From positions 40,388,312 through 40,452,311 of the forward strand of contig NC_090253.1 of the NCBI RefSeq assembly GCF_037325665.1: a stretch of DNA of 64,000 nucleotides. The letters are read 5' to 3'. This DNA comes from Littorina saxatilis. Taxonomy: Eukaryota > Mollusca > Gastropoda > Littorinimorpha > Littorinidae. Under the pieces are notes generated by a model that was given only the letters and a program-made list of their open reading frames with translations, had not been told where the DNA came from and made no database searches. Shown here piece after piece: positions 22,815 through 33,542 of the stretch. Numbering within the stretch: position 1 is the first letter of the stretch; the number at the start of each line of letters is the position of its first letter. The position numbers and the translations under genes are program-made.

Positions 22815-24909
22815 CTATTCTTTTACGTCTGTGGTGGTATCTGGACTGTAAACACCTCCAGGAAAACACCATACTACCTGCGGTCGTGTATTATCCTCTC
22901 CTGTATGTGATGACATGTCTGGCTTTAAATCATCAGACTGTGTACATGTCGACAAGTCTAGCTTCACATTATCAGACTTTGTACTTGCATGTCCTTTCTC
23001 CCTATTATGTCTTAACATGTGTGTTTTTAGAGTAGAAGCTTTCGCGAATAGAACCCCACAAACTGTACATTCATGTTCTTTCTCTCCTGTATGTCTTAAC
23101 ATGTGCTGCTTCAAATGATTTGCCTGCAAGAACCTTGCATCACACTCTGTACATGCATGTTTTCTCTCTCCTGTATGTTTTGACATGTGTTGCTTTAAAT
23201 TACCTAACTGCCTAAACCTTTCACTACACTCTGTACATGCATGTGGTTTCTCTCCTGTATGTAATAACATGTGGCACTTCAAAGTTGCACTCTGTGCGAA
23301 TCTATTACCACAGACTGTACAAGCATATGGTTTCTCTCCGGTATGCTTCAACATGTGTCGCTTCAAACATCTTAACTGTGCGAACCTGGCATCACACTCC
23401 GTACAGGCAAGTGGTTTTTCTTTATCATGTGTTAGCATATGTCGCTGCAGATAACTAGGAGTATGGAATCTAGCATCACACTCTGAGCATGCAAATTTCT
23501 TTTCTGCTGAATGCAACAACATGTGTTCTTTCAAATATCTAGCCCGGGCAAACCTAGCACCACACTCTCGGCATGACGCCCTTTTCTCTCCTGTATGTGT
23601 CAACATGTGTTGCTTTAAAGATCCTGATTGTGTAAACCTTGCACTACACTTTGTGCACGCATGTTTTTTCTCCGCTATGTGTTTTAACGCAAGTCTAAAA
23701 TCTTTGTGAGCTTTGACTGATTTATGTGTTTCTGGTGTTTGTATCTCTTGTTTTAGCCACATATCACCGTGAGCATTTACTACAACACTTTGTTTTAGCC
23801 ACATGTCACTGTGAGTGTCGACAACAGGTTGTGTTTCTGGTGTCTGGATCTCTTGAGTGCTGAGTGAATTTCGTCCTTCCAATGTCTGCACTGCATGCGT
23901 GGTAGCTGTGCTCTCTGAGGCCACGACCTCCCGGACTGGCACTGAATTGAAAAAACAACAAGACCCATCCATAAAGACAATGCTGATTATGATCAATTAT
24001 TAGTATTAGAATTGCTATCATTATCTCTTTTGGTTTTCTTTTGCTGATCTAAACAGCTATTTTTCAAGACGCCACTTCAGGACAGATCTCAGGCTAATTC
24101 TACCTGAAGAAGTCCAAGGGACACATGCTGTACTTTACTTTGCATGCACCTGCAATGATTTACTTGAAAATGCTTAACAACAAATCATGCTAATTGATTT
24201 AATTTATGTGGATATGTGAGTTTCTCTTTATGTCTAGTTCTGGATTCAGTTCATTACTTGCTATTCAGACTTTGTCAAAGGGACAGAGTATTCTTCTGAT
24301 TATGTTGATTGTCCCACAACAAAGTCTGAATAGCAATTATGTCTGACAGCTTCAAAGTTCAATACAAGAAAGAACAAAAACGTTTTGACCATCCTGACCA
24401 CAACTGCCATGCAGTCCCTACCAACCTCCACCCCCCCTAGTCACCCCTCAGTCCCTACCTTTTATTATTCTTCATTAGCTCAAGGACATTCAGGCTGCCA
24501 TCAACAGGGGTCCTGATTTGGCCTATATGGTCCGCTGGACCCAAAAAGCAACAACTAACTAACTAACTAACTGCCATCAACAGTTACTGCCCCCCCCCCC
24601 CCAGTTTATATATTAATTTTATTAATATCATATTTAACAATGTCTGAAGGGAGTGAAACATCTTGAGATGTTCTATGGCAGATAAATTAATATTGTTTAC
24701 TAAAGCACAATACAGAATGATGTGAAAGTCACACTCACACAATTTCAGTCGAGTTTAAAAATATTGTTCTGTATTCCCTTCTGAAGCCTTTCATTAAAAT
24801 TCTTACCATGTGGATGCTGTTCAGTCCCATGCCAACACTGCGTCATCTCTTCAGCGACATCAATCTCTATCTTGACGTTTGACAGAGGAGCTGTGTCTCC
24901 TTCCTCCAT
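22815..24909 (-). CDS. C2H2 zinc-finger protein, gene A (two exons)
   Basis: Exon 1 (24807-24909) encodes MEEGDTAPLSNVKIEID and on to TEQHPH, ending in phase 1 at a GTAAGA donor. Exon 2 (22815-23941) follows a TTCAATTCAG acceptor and restores frame (V-PVREVV). Together they make 1230 bp, 409 residues. After a spacer with LKQE-containing repeats come eight C2H2 fingers (C-x2-C, H-x3-H) with TGEKP-type linkers, starting at HACTKCSARF and ending near HNREKG; the C-terminus ends DVKE. Likely a nuclear DNA-binding regulator, target unknown. No KRAB, BTB or SCAN domain is visible. Exon 1 is nearly identical to that of gene B, so the genes are tandem paralogues. The frame is intact. A short upstream ORF precedes the start. 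Confidence 0.85.
24508..24570 (+). mobile_element. Ultra-short (63 bp) retroposon, type 1
   Basis: A 63-bp insert begins GGGTCCTGATTTGGCCTAT and ends in an (AACT)n tail. It is flanked by a perfect 13-bp target duplication CTGCCATCAACAG (24495-24507, 24571-24583). GGGTCC and GGACCC can pair, so the transcript would fold as a hairpin followed by the tail. A second insertion of the same unit, with the same 5' end, is at 32503-32560. It lies in the intron of gene A. Confidence 0.8.
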
Positions 24910-24948
24910 GTCGAAGTACAATTCCGCACAAATCTGGTCCCTGGCTGT

Positions 24949-24972
24949 TCACTGTTCAAGGTGTTGATCCAT
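24949..24972 (-). promoter_or_regulatory. Conserved upstream ORF of zinc-finger gene A (MDQHLEQ)
   Basis: A 7-codon ORF with its own stop lies 40 bp upstream of the gene A start, in the presumed 5' leader. Gene B has the equivalent MDEHLEE at 39256-39279. A possible acceptor (TTTGAACAG) lies a little further upstream, suggesting a spliced 5' leader. Translational control is an inference. Confidence 0.45.
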
Positions 24973-25483
24973 AGTCCTTGACTGTTCCCTGTTCAAAATC
25001 AAAGCATAGTTGTGTGGGGAAAAAGTAAGACTCAGCAGACTGTAAAGTATTTTCTGTAGTTATTCTGATTTGCACATATGAAAGGGAAAATCAATAACAC
25101 CAGAAAACAAAACATTCATAGTAGCTAGCTGTTTTGACGTTTCTGAAGTCTGTACTCTGCATGAAGTGTGCTCCTGTAAGTCAAAAGCGGCACAGAATGA
25201 TGGATCTGCAGCTCACAAGATAACAAACAAAAAAAGCAAACGCTTATATGGCTTGACACCTTTTGTCATGTGGTACAATGTACAGTGGAACGTCCCACCT
25301 TTTAAGACTCTAAACGGAAGACTCCTTCTCTTTTAAATCCTCATTCCGCCTCACAGCAGGTTTACAGAATAAAGGAATCTTTTCACTAAAACACCAATAC
25401 ATGTGCTAACCTGATGAAACACATTGGCAATGATCTTTAAATGGCACAGTAACAGGTCACATGAGTGGCTACTTAAGCACACA

Positions 25484-26008
25484 GGACTGGGTGGCCGAGT
25501 GGTAACGCACCTGCGCTCGGAAGCGAGAGGTTGCGAGTTCGACCCTGGGTCAGGGCGTTAGCAATTTTCTCCCCCCTTTCCTAACCTAGGTGGTGGGTTC
25601 AAGTGCTAGTCTTTCGGATGAGACGAAAAACCGAGGTCCCTTCGTGTACACTACATTGGGGTGTGCACGTTAAAGATCCCACAATTGACAAAAGGGTCTT
25701 TCCTGGCAAAATTGTATAGGCATAGATAAAAAATGTCCACCAAAATACCCGTCTGACTTGGAATAATAGGCCGTGAAAAGTAGGATATGCGCCGATATGG
25801 CTGCGATCTGCTGGTCGATGTGAATGCGTGATGTATTGTGTAAAAAATTCCATCTCACATGGCATAAATAAATCCCTGCGCCTTGAATATGTGCGCGATA
25901 TAAATTGCATAAAATAAAAATAAAATAAAAATAAAAATAAATCCCTGCGCTTAGAACTGCACCACGGAATACGCACGATATAAGCTTCATAGTGATTGAT
26001 TGATTGAA
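25484..26008 (+). mobile_element. tRNA-derived SINE, family 1 (full-length)
   Basis: The head reads as a tRNA-like promoter: A box TGGCCGAGTGG and B box GAGTTCGACCC within about 75 bp. A conserved body (TTTCGGATGAGACG, GTGTGCACGTTAAAGATCCC) follows, then repeats of GCGCGATATAA type and a (TGAT)n tail. An A-rich tract near 25910-25945 separates two related 3' segments. A headless copy is at 60329-60720. Confidence 0.85.
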
Positions 26009-26090
26009 ACCCAACACCAGTTCTCGTGATTTATTCAACCCCAGAGCTAGCAGGGCCCTCTGTGACCTACTTTAATCACAAAAGGCCTTG

Positions 26091-26752
26091 AGTCGTTTGC
26101 AGTTTTAAAGCGACCCTATATTTGCAATAGATGTTGTTGCATGTGTACCTCTGAATCTAAAATACAACAAACCACAGCGAATTACAAAATCTTTCAAAAT
26201 CAAAGAAACTAGTGATTTGCAAAAACTTCTTCTGTTTGGGCGATGGTAAGATGCAGCTCATATTACAGGTAGGATGCATATGCTAGCCCTGGCATGGCAG
26301 TACATTTTTAAGTGCAATATAATTCGAAGTTTTAAAAGTTTGAAAATAGGGAGCCTGGATGCAAAGTTGGTGAATGAGGCGACTGGTGCATGCAACTTGC
26401 AGCTATTTTGAATTAATGACGAGGACGTGGGCTACCTAAAACGATACAACTTTGCCTTTTTCAAAATGCTGGTCGACTGAGATTTTAACCATTTTATAAT
26501 ATTTAGTGCAGTGCCTGCGTAGATCGAGTATACACACCTACTTCCGGAACAGCGATAATATCACATCAAATGAGCTGCATCCTACCATTGCCGAAGCAGA
26601 CGGAGTTTAAAAAAAATGCTACAGTTTCTTTGAATTCATGACCGCCATTTGGTGTGAGTCACTAGCAGTCATATGTAGTATTTTTGATTCAGAGGTACAA
26701 AATACCATGCTATTGCAGATACAGAATCGCATTGAAACCGCAAACAACTAAA
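26091..26752. mobile_element. Long-TIR MITE, 0.66 kb
   Basis: Imperfect inverted ends of about 60 bp (CGTTTGCAGTTTTAAAGCGA at left; complement GTTTGCGGTTTCAATGCGAT at right; both continue to GCAATAG and GTACCTCTGAATC). No coding capacity. Confidence 0.5.
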
Positions 26753-26775
26753 TTCATCATGTTTATAAAATAAAA

Positions 26776-27626
26776 CAAGTCGCGTAAGGCGAAAATACAA
26801 CATTTAGTCAAGTAGCTGTCGAACTCACAGAATGAAACTGAACGCAATGCAATTTTTCAGCAATACCGTATACTCGTAGCATTGTCAGTCCACCGCTCAT
26901 GGCAAAGGCAGTGAAATTGACAAGAAGAGCGGGGTAGTAGTTGCGCTGAGAAGGATAGCACGCTTTTCTGTACCTCTCTTCGTTTTAACTTTCTGAGCGT
27001 GTTTTTAATCCAAACATATCATATCTATATGTTTTTGGAATGAGGAACCGACAAGGAATAAGATGAAAGTGTTTTAAAATTTATTTCAAAAATTTAATTT
27101 TGATAATAATTTTTATATTTTTAATTTTCAGAGCTTTTTTTAAATCCAAATATAACATATTTATATGTTTTTGGAATCAGAAAATGATGGAGAATAAAAT
27201 GAACGTAAATTTGGATCGTTTTAAAATTTTTTTTATTTTTTACAATTTTCAGATTTTTAATGACCAAAATCATTAATTAATTTTTAAGCCACCAAGCTGA
27301 AATGCAATACCGAAGTCCGGGCTTCGTCGAACATTACTTGACCAAAATTTCAACCAATTTGGTTGAAAAATGAGGGCGTGACAGTGCCGCCTCAACTTTT
27401 ACAAAAAGCCGGATATGACGTCATCAAAGGTATTTATCGAAAAAAACGTTCGGGGATATCAATCCCAGGAACTCTCATGTAAAATTTCATAAAGATCGGT
27501 CCAGTAGTTTGGTCTGAATCACTTTACACGCACGCACGCACACATACACACACATACACCACGACCCTCGTTTCGATTCCCCCTCTATGTTAAAACATTT
27601 AGTCAAAACTTGACTAAATGTAAAAA
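26776..27626. repeat. 0.9 kb AT-rich dispersed repeat, copy 2
   Basis: Same family and orientation as 5588-6485, with the expected ATTTAGTCAAGTAGC at its left end and AACTTGACTAAATG at its right end. Confidence 0.8.
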
Positions 27627-27891
27627 AGGAAAATCAGTCACACAGGGCCTCAATACCTCGGGGGTTGAATAAACCACGAGAACTGGTGTGTGGTTTACGC
27701 ATGCTAAATAGCTCAAGTGAACTGTGTCATTTAATGATGTAAAATAAATGCTTTTGCAAGTGTGTTCCATTACGTTAGTATATGGCTGTGAAAGATGACA
27801 TCGTTCTGTAAACTTCATGTTAGGCGAAGTGGGGCTGGCTTTATAAAATCCTGTTTTTTCAAATGTTCCTTATATAACCTTTGTAAATTAA

Positions 27892-28644
27892 AGGCACAGT
27901 AAGCCTCCCGTAAACTATCACAGATACTGTCAGGCTTTTACACACAGTACAAACACCCTTCCATTTGAACGCTCACCAAACGGGAACATCCTAGGTGCCC
28001 TACGTAAAGAGCGAGCAATTTTCAAAGAATTAATTTTGCGGATTGTCTCCTCACACAATCAGACCGTGGTGCGTTTTGGCGCTAGACCTAACTTTTAAAA
28101 TCTAAATAATAAATTGACAGCTTGTTACACAAACATTCTTAAATCATAAAAGAATTCTTTTTTCATCAAGACAAGATCAGTACAATTCGAAGTTTTGAAA
28201 GTTTGAAAAAAGAAAAGCCCGGAAGCAGGGTCACGCAAGGTCGTGGTTCTCGTAGCAGACGACGGTTTGTTAGCATCGCCAGTTCCTCTGAACAGTCAAA
28301 AGCCATCGCTAGAGTTCTTGTGAACCTAATCTGTTTGTTTCGTGCATAGTCAGAGGTACAAAATAACGTGCTATTGCAGATAAGCTCACAGCGAGCCGCA
28401 TTCAAATTACAAACTGACGACTGCATTGTGAAAAAGGGAAACTGGATCACACGGGTTCACGATGGCTCAGGGGTAAGATAAACCACACAAAAACAAATTC
28501 TTTGAAAATTGCTCGCTCTTTTCGGAGGGCACCTGGGATGTTCTCAAGCGCTGAGTGTTTAAATGAAAGGAAAGGGTGTTTGTACTGTGTGTAAAAGCCT
28601 GACAGAATCTGTGATGGTTAACGGGAGGCTTACTAGCTGTGCCT
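27892..28644. mobile_element. TTAA-flanked long-TIR MITE (piggyBac-type target), copy 1
   Basis: TTAA duplications sit at 27888-27891 and 28645-28648. The terminal inverted repeats start AGGCACAGTAAGCCTCCCGT and run about 150 bp with interruptions. The 0.75 kb body has no reading frame. A TTAA target is typical of piggyBac-like transposition; the terminal bases differ from classical CCCT ends, so only the target preference is used for the call. Confidence 0.75.
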
Positions 28645-29244
28645 TTAAACCCCCATGAGAGCGGAAGAGATGCAATGTGTAGAGTAGACAAAGGAGACGC
28701 GAAATGTGTGTCGACTCATAGCCGCAATGGTTTTTTTTTATGGGCAACGAAATAATAAGCAGCATGCACCCTTAGATAGCTTATGGACTATATCCGTCAA
28801 TTTTAATTAAAAATGCTAAAGGTCAGTGCTTATTGTACCCAACCCTTAGTAAACTAACGTAAGAATGTGCACAAGTGTACTATAGTCTATACACTCACTG
28901 ACTCAGTAAATACAGATACTACTAGCTGAGATAGTACTTCAGGGTATTCCATAGCAACTCATCATAAAAGTGGAGTCACAATACTCACATTCTTAGTGAT
29001 TTAACAGATCATTAAGGTAATTAACTTGAATTACTCTTTGGGTCAGCTAACGTTGAAAATTCACTGTTCTGTTCGTCTGGGCTGTGTCGTAGATAATCTC
29101 TGAGCAAAGAAATTCTGACTGCCAAGCAGAGTGCACTCCCTTGTTGGCCTTGACACGAGAACCGACGAGTCGACTACTATGGTTGGCAGAAAGGGTCGCT
29201 AATCCACTATTCCTTGAAGTAGGCTTCAAACCTTTTCGGACATA

Positions 29245-30289
29245 CGAGGGTTGTTTCAAAAGTTCGTAGCCTACATATGAAGGAGGTTAGCTATAGTTAT
29301 GAAAATTGGCACACGATTGCAACAACCTTGTAGAAGAGCTGCTTCTTCGCAGAAAGGGTGATTCCTCACTGGAACAGTCTGCCAGAAACAGTTGTGACAG
29401 CACCATCAGTGAACAGTTTCAAAGGAAGGCTGGACAATTTCTGGGCAGACAGACCAGAGAAATTCTCGCCAACGTGCTACCAATAACCGCCCGCGCATGC
29501 CACCAAAAAAGTGTTATTGGAGTACTATTCGACAGGATCGATGAACAGGCCTAAGGCCTTAAACATCGCAAGTTCAAGTTCAAGTTCAAGTTCAAGTAAC
29601 ACACAAAATATGTACTCGTAAAATGCATTATTACGTCATCAACGGTCAAAGTGGCCTACCTCCCACTGTCTAAAATAACACACACATAAAAACAAAAACA
29701 AAACAAACAACCCCGGACATGAAGAATTTTTAAGTCTGCAGAATCAGCTTTATATCGAAGGAGATTGACTGACATGCCATTTTAAGGTGCATTTTCCTTT
29801 AATTTGGTGTCAAACTCAAGTTTTGGGACCCACGGTCTTGTGAATATACCTCCCGCATTGCAATTAAGAGCATGTGTCAGAACGCGATGAACACTTGCAG
29901 GTGAGGTGGCGAGTGTAGTGGCTGTTTCTTGCTGTTAGGTGTCGGTCTGCCATAATTAACTTGACCACTGACATCATTCACCCGGGTACTAGTCACAGTA
30001 GGTCAGTCTTCACAATATCGTCATCAACGTATTTGATTTTTAAGCCCTTCTTGGGCAAATAGTTTAATACTGCTCGATCGACACTCAGTGTATTTTGTCA
30101 ATTTTGTGAAGGCAGAGGCGAGTAGACATTACGTTTGCTGATGACGCCATGGCTACAATGACGACATATGGGTTACTTTGCATATTACATTATGTTAAGA
30201 GGCAGGTGCAAATGTGTGTCAATTATTTTTAACTCTAACTAATCTCTTTCATGTGTGGGCTACAATTTTAGTTTTTGAAACAACCCACG
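29245..30289 (-). mobile_element. Mariner-like element remnant
   Basis: TA target duplications flank (29243-29244, 30290-30291). The ends are inverted: CGAGGGTTGTTTCAAAAGTT at left, complement CGTGGGTTGTTTCAAAAACT at right. The minus strand near 29800-29940 retains a degraded mariner helix-turn-helix piece (SPASVHRVLTHALN, then RPWVPKLEFDTKL) with stops on either side; the catalytic core is not recognisable. A LINE tail has inserted inside (29342-29598). Confidence 0.7.
29342..29598 (+). mobile_element. LINE 3' end (CR1/L2-like) with (AAGTTC)n tail
   Basis: Encodes the typical C-terminus of CR1/L2-type ORF2 (FFAERVIPHWNSLPETVV, SVNSFKGRLDNFW), a short 3' UTR, then four AAGTTC repeats. Strongly 5'-truncated; inserted within the mariner remnant. 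Confidence 0.75.
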
Positions 30290-30705
30290 TATAACGAAAA
30301 GGGCGTTTACAAACAAGGCCTTATTTCGTAAAAGCCTTTATACTGTGAGGCCTTATTTCTCTTGCGGCCTTGAAAACGTACCAGTGCAACAGTTATATTG
30401 CTTTAATCGAAGCAGCTGTATAACAGGATCAAAAATACTGATGTCAAACAAAACTTCCTGGCAATTCAGTAATTTGTCTCCGATCGCCCACAATCTTCCT
30501 GGCTTCAATTCGAAAGTGCTTAATTTTACCCGCAATTCGGGAGAAGGGAAGCAATCGACACATTTTTAGTACTGCTTCTCCGTCCCAGCCCTTGTCAGGT
30601 GCCCCCCCTCCCCCCACACACACACACATTTGTTGTCCGAAGAAGCAAATTAGTGCTATCTGAGCTTAGAAATTGCCACGGACTCATCTTACCAAATTCC
30701 AAAGT

Positions 30706-31247
30706 AAACAAGAAGAGCAAACGCTCGATCGAGTCACTTTCGCAGTTCTGAATATTATATGAGGCATCAGATGGACAGGAAGAAATTGCTATTCACAACA
30801 CAATGAGTCACGTTCACATAAAATTTGAGCCCGGTCACTTTTATAGTTTCCGAGAAAAGCCCAACGTTAAGTTGTGTGTTGCCGAACAGAAAAGGCTAGT
30901 TATCTCCCTTGTTTTTCTGATAACGTTCGTAAAAGGCTACAGATGTAAATACTTTGATGTAAAGAATAATCCTACAAAGTTTCAATCACATCCGATGAAC
31001 TTTGTCAAAGATATAAAATGTCTAATTTTTCCTTTGACGCTGACCTGTGACCTTGAAAAAGGTCAAAGGTCAACGAAACCATCGTTAAAGTGTAGAGGTC
31101 ATTGGAGGTCACGACTAAACAAAATATGAGCCCGATCGCTTTGATAGTTTCCGAGAAAAGTCCAACGTTAAGGTGGTGTCTACGGACGGCCGGCCGGACA
31201 GACTAACACTGACCGATTACATAGAGTCACTTTTTCTCAAGTGACTC
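30706..31247. repeat. Dispersed GAGTCACTT-ended element, copy 1
   Basis: Starts AACAAGAAGAGCAAACGCTC and ends in GAGTCACTTTTTCTCAAGTGACTC. Internal direct repetition: the GAGCCCGGTCACTTTTATAG block recurs near 31129 as GAGCCCGATCGCTTTGATAG. An internally deleted copy is at 54152-54270. Non-coding despite a 108-codon open stretch. Confidence 0.6.
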
Positions 31248-31259
31248 AAAAACAGTCTT

Positions 31260-31735
31260 CAATTTTTTTGCTGGAGGGGGGTGCACGGACAGATTGGAAG
31301 AGTACTTTTAGTTGGTTATAGCACAGTTTGAAGACGGCGAAAAAAGTAAGTCTCAATGACTGCAAATCCATACACACAGACTGACACACACAAACACACT
31401 TATATTTGATAGTTTGCAGCATGTACATGGAATCTGTGGTGTTTGAAGAAAAAACAACTTAAGCACAAACAAACCAAATAACAGCCGGGAAGTCAAACTG
31501 ACAGTGTGTCAGTGTGTGTGTGAGCGTAAAACCGTGCGCCGGTGCGTGCGTGCATCCGCTGAGGGGGGCCACAGTGGAACCTCTAAAAATTCAAAGTGGG
31601 GGTCCCGGGGTCCTCTGGATGGGGTTTCCCGCGTGGGGAGCCTTGATGTCCGTTTACAACCGAGATTGAGGATATTACATGTATGCGTTTGGATGATAAA
31701 GTGACTAACTGCTTCTGCATTTTTAGTAAGAGCTC
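31260..31735. other. Intergenic, nothing recognised
   Basis: No family recognised; contains short GT/CA-rich patches. Confidence 0.4.
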
Positions 31736-31748
31736 AACGTGATTACAT

Positions 31749-31750
<2 letters not shown>

Positions 31751-31833
<83 letters not shown>

Positions 31834-31849
31834 ACACACACACACACAT
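31751..31849. repeat. (GA)n-(CA)n compound microsatellite
   Basis: About 40 GA units followed by about 10 CA units. Confidence 0.95.
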
Positions 31850-32135
31850 GATATACTCACACACACAAACACGTGCGCGCATCAGCAGTTCTTTATTTTA
31901 TGTTGTTTGCAGCAATGTGTACAGTATGGGCACCTAACTGACACCCAGACATCAGATGTGGAATGCTATCCAGGTCGAAGCCGTACAAGAAAAAAATCAT
32001 AAACTTAGTGGTAAAAGCATTACAACTCAATAGCCCCGGGTCAAGTAATTACCAAATTTGAGCACAGGTAAGTTCATTATATACAGTATGAAAAATAAAA
32101 GAAAATTGGGTGTTACCATTTAGATTTCTCAAAAT

Positions 32136-32383
32136 GTGTATTTTCGTGTTTCTATAACTTTAACTTATAACCCCTGACATGGATTACAGGATCTTTTCCG
32201 TGTGCACTTGGTCTTGTGCTTGCGTCTACACACGAAGAGGGATAAGGCACTAGCAGGTCTGCACATAAGTTGACCTGGGAGATCGCCGAGCAAAATCTCC
32301 ACCCTTAGCAGCCGCGGCCGGGATTTTAACTCACGACCTCCCGATTAGGAGGCCGATGTCTTATCCACTCGGCCACTGCGCCC
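32136..32383 (-). mobile_element. tRNA-derived SINE, family 2
   Basis: On the minus strand it opens GGGCGCAGTGGCCGAGTGGA (A box) with a degenerate B box (GTGAGTTAAAATCCCG) about 50 bp later. The body includes GGAAAAGATCCTGTAATCCA, and it ends TATAGAAACACGAAAATACA. Confidence 0.75.
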
Positions 32384-32481
32384 ATCGGCATGTGTCCAAG
32401 TTGAAGGATTCTCTCATTTCCAGTTTGAAAATTATGAGATGGTCAAAATAATTTATTTTAACCTTCACCGGATCACGCGTT

Positions 32482-32803
32482 GGACTACACAGTCCGAATG
32501 ATAGTTAGTTAGCTGTTGCTTTTCGGGTCCAGCGGACCATAATAGGCCAAATCAGGACCCCAGTCCGAATGATGTGGGTCGTGTACGACCCATATTTTCC
32601 AAAGAAGCATTGAACGTAAAAAGTATGGGTCGTAAACGATCCATGCCATCTGAATAGGGATAAACGTTTTGCTGCCTCTTTGCAATTGCAGAGTATGGGT
32701 CTTACTCGACCCACGCCATACGAATAAGGATAAACAAAGGTAAAATTCCTTACGTAATTCCATCTGGGTCGTCCATGACCCACATCATCCGGGCTGTGTA
32801 GTT
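32482..32803. mobile_element. Small TIR element containing ACGACCC palindromes
   Basis: Ends are inverted (GGACTACACAGTCCGAATGAT at left, less one base; complement GAACTACACAGCCCGGATGAT at right). Inside are four copies of a palindrome of the form TGGGTCGTNNACGACCCA (near 32576, 32627, 32696 and 32765); a fifth lies outside at about 32966. A 58-bp retroposon has inserted beside the left end. Confidence 0.55.
32503..32560 (-). mobile_element. Ultra-short (58 bp) retroposon, type 1
   Basis: Minus-strand insert with the same 5' start (GGGGTCCTGATTTGGCCTAT) and AACT-type tail as 24508-24570. It is bounded by a perfect 13-bp duplication CAGTCCGAATGAT (32490-32502, 32561-32573). Confidence 0.8.
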
Positions 32804-33099
32804 CATATTACGTCATCGTTTATTTCTTTGTTTACAAAAATAATCTTTTAACACTTAACAGTCGGGCAATGGGAACCGGAAGGTCGTATGGTGATTGGAG
32901 ATTACACGAAGTCTCAATTAAAAACTCCAAACAGTTTCAGAGATAAAGACGATTTAGTGAGGCTCTGGGTCGTCCACGACCCGCGAAGCACGGTGAAGGT
33001 GGTCGAGTTTACCTTCCATGAGACGGGCTTGTGGCAAAGGAAAGAGAGAATGCTTACTGTCCTACAGGCTAATATTTAGCCTCTCAATGACATGATATG

Positions 33100-33246
33100 G
33101 GTTATATGTGGTGACACGGGGGTGGGATATGGCTTCCGTCTCTGGCTCTTCACATAAAGTTGACCCGTGTCCGTCCCGGCCTGAATTCAAACCCGCGACC
33201 TTCCGATAACAAGTCTAGTGCTCTACCAACTGAGCTACCGCGCCCC
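33100..33246 (-). mobile_element. tRNA-derived SINE, family 3
   Basis: Minus strand opens GGGGCGCGGTAGCTCAGTTG (A box) with B box GGGTTTGAATTC. The arms do not pair like a functional tRNA; the body continues CGGGACGGACACGGGTCAAC. Confidence 0.7.
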
Positions 33247-33482
33247 GGCCCTGGCTTGTGGCAGCACATAAACCCTACCTTCAGGAGTTATCTTTTCTGA
33301 GACTGTGTGAGAGGGAGAATTCTTTCTGTTTTGGGTACTTTACGTCAAGATATTGTGTGTGATGACGTAAGAACATTTTAAAAGATGGTATGTGGGTCCA
33401 TTTTGGCATACCGCACACAGCCTTGAGCCCCAGAACGTGTTCATGGGACATGTTAAGTACAAACTACAATTTGACGGGAGAT

Positions 33483-33542
33483 CTTTCTTTCTTTATTTGG
33501 TGTTTAACGTCGTTTTCAACCACGAAGGTTATATCGCGACGA
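33483..33542 (-). mobile_element. Ultra-short (60 bp) retroposon, type 2
   Basis: A 60-bp insert flanked by a perfect 12-bp duplication TTGACGGGAGAT (33471-33482, 33543-33554). On the minus strand it ends AACACCAAATAAAGAAAGAAAG (last 20 used as landmark: CACCAAATAAAGAAAGAAAG). Its GACGTTAA..CA.CAAATAAA ending resembles the 3' end of the 61-62 kb retroposon family. Confidence 0.8.

Larger units (their letters stand above)
28987..30380. repeat. Dispersed repeat X, copy 2, split by a mariner element
   Basis: 28987-29244 matches copy 1 (3095 onward) up to the GGACATA site; the match resumes after 30290 (AACGAAAAGGGCG... GGCCTTATTTCGTAAAAGCC). The interruption is the mariner remnant. Copy 1 shows the empty TA site. 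Confidence 0.55.

Noticed and set aside
22890-23720. Plus-strand Cys-rich frames opposite the zinc-finger exons
   Set aside because: Antisense shadows of repeated fingers; the same occurs at 33874-34560 and 63353-63538.
25484-25560. Functional tRNA gene
   Set aside because: Promoter boxes are present but the acceptor arms do not pair and a long conserved SINE body follows; the same applies to 32310-32383 and 33170-33246.
29575-29597. CRISPR-like or satellite array from AAGTTC repeats
   Set aside because: It is the 3' tail of a LINE; the genome is eukaryotic and no CRISPR array is present.
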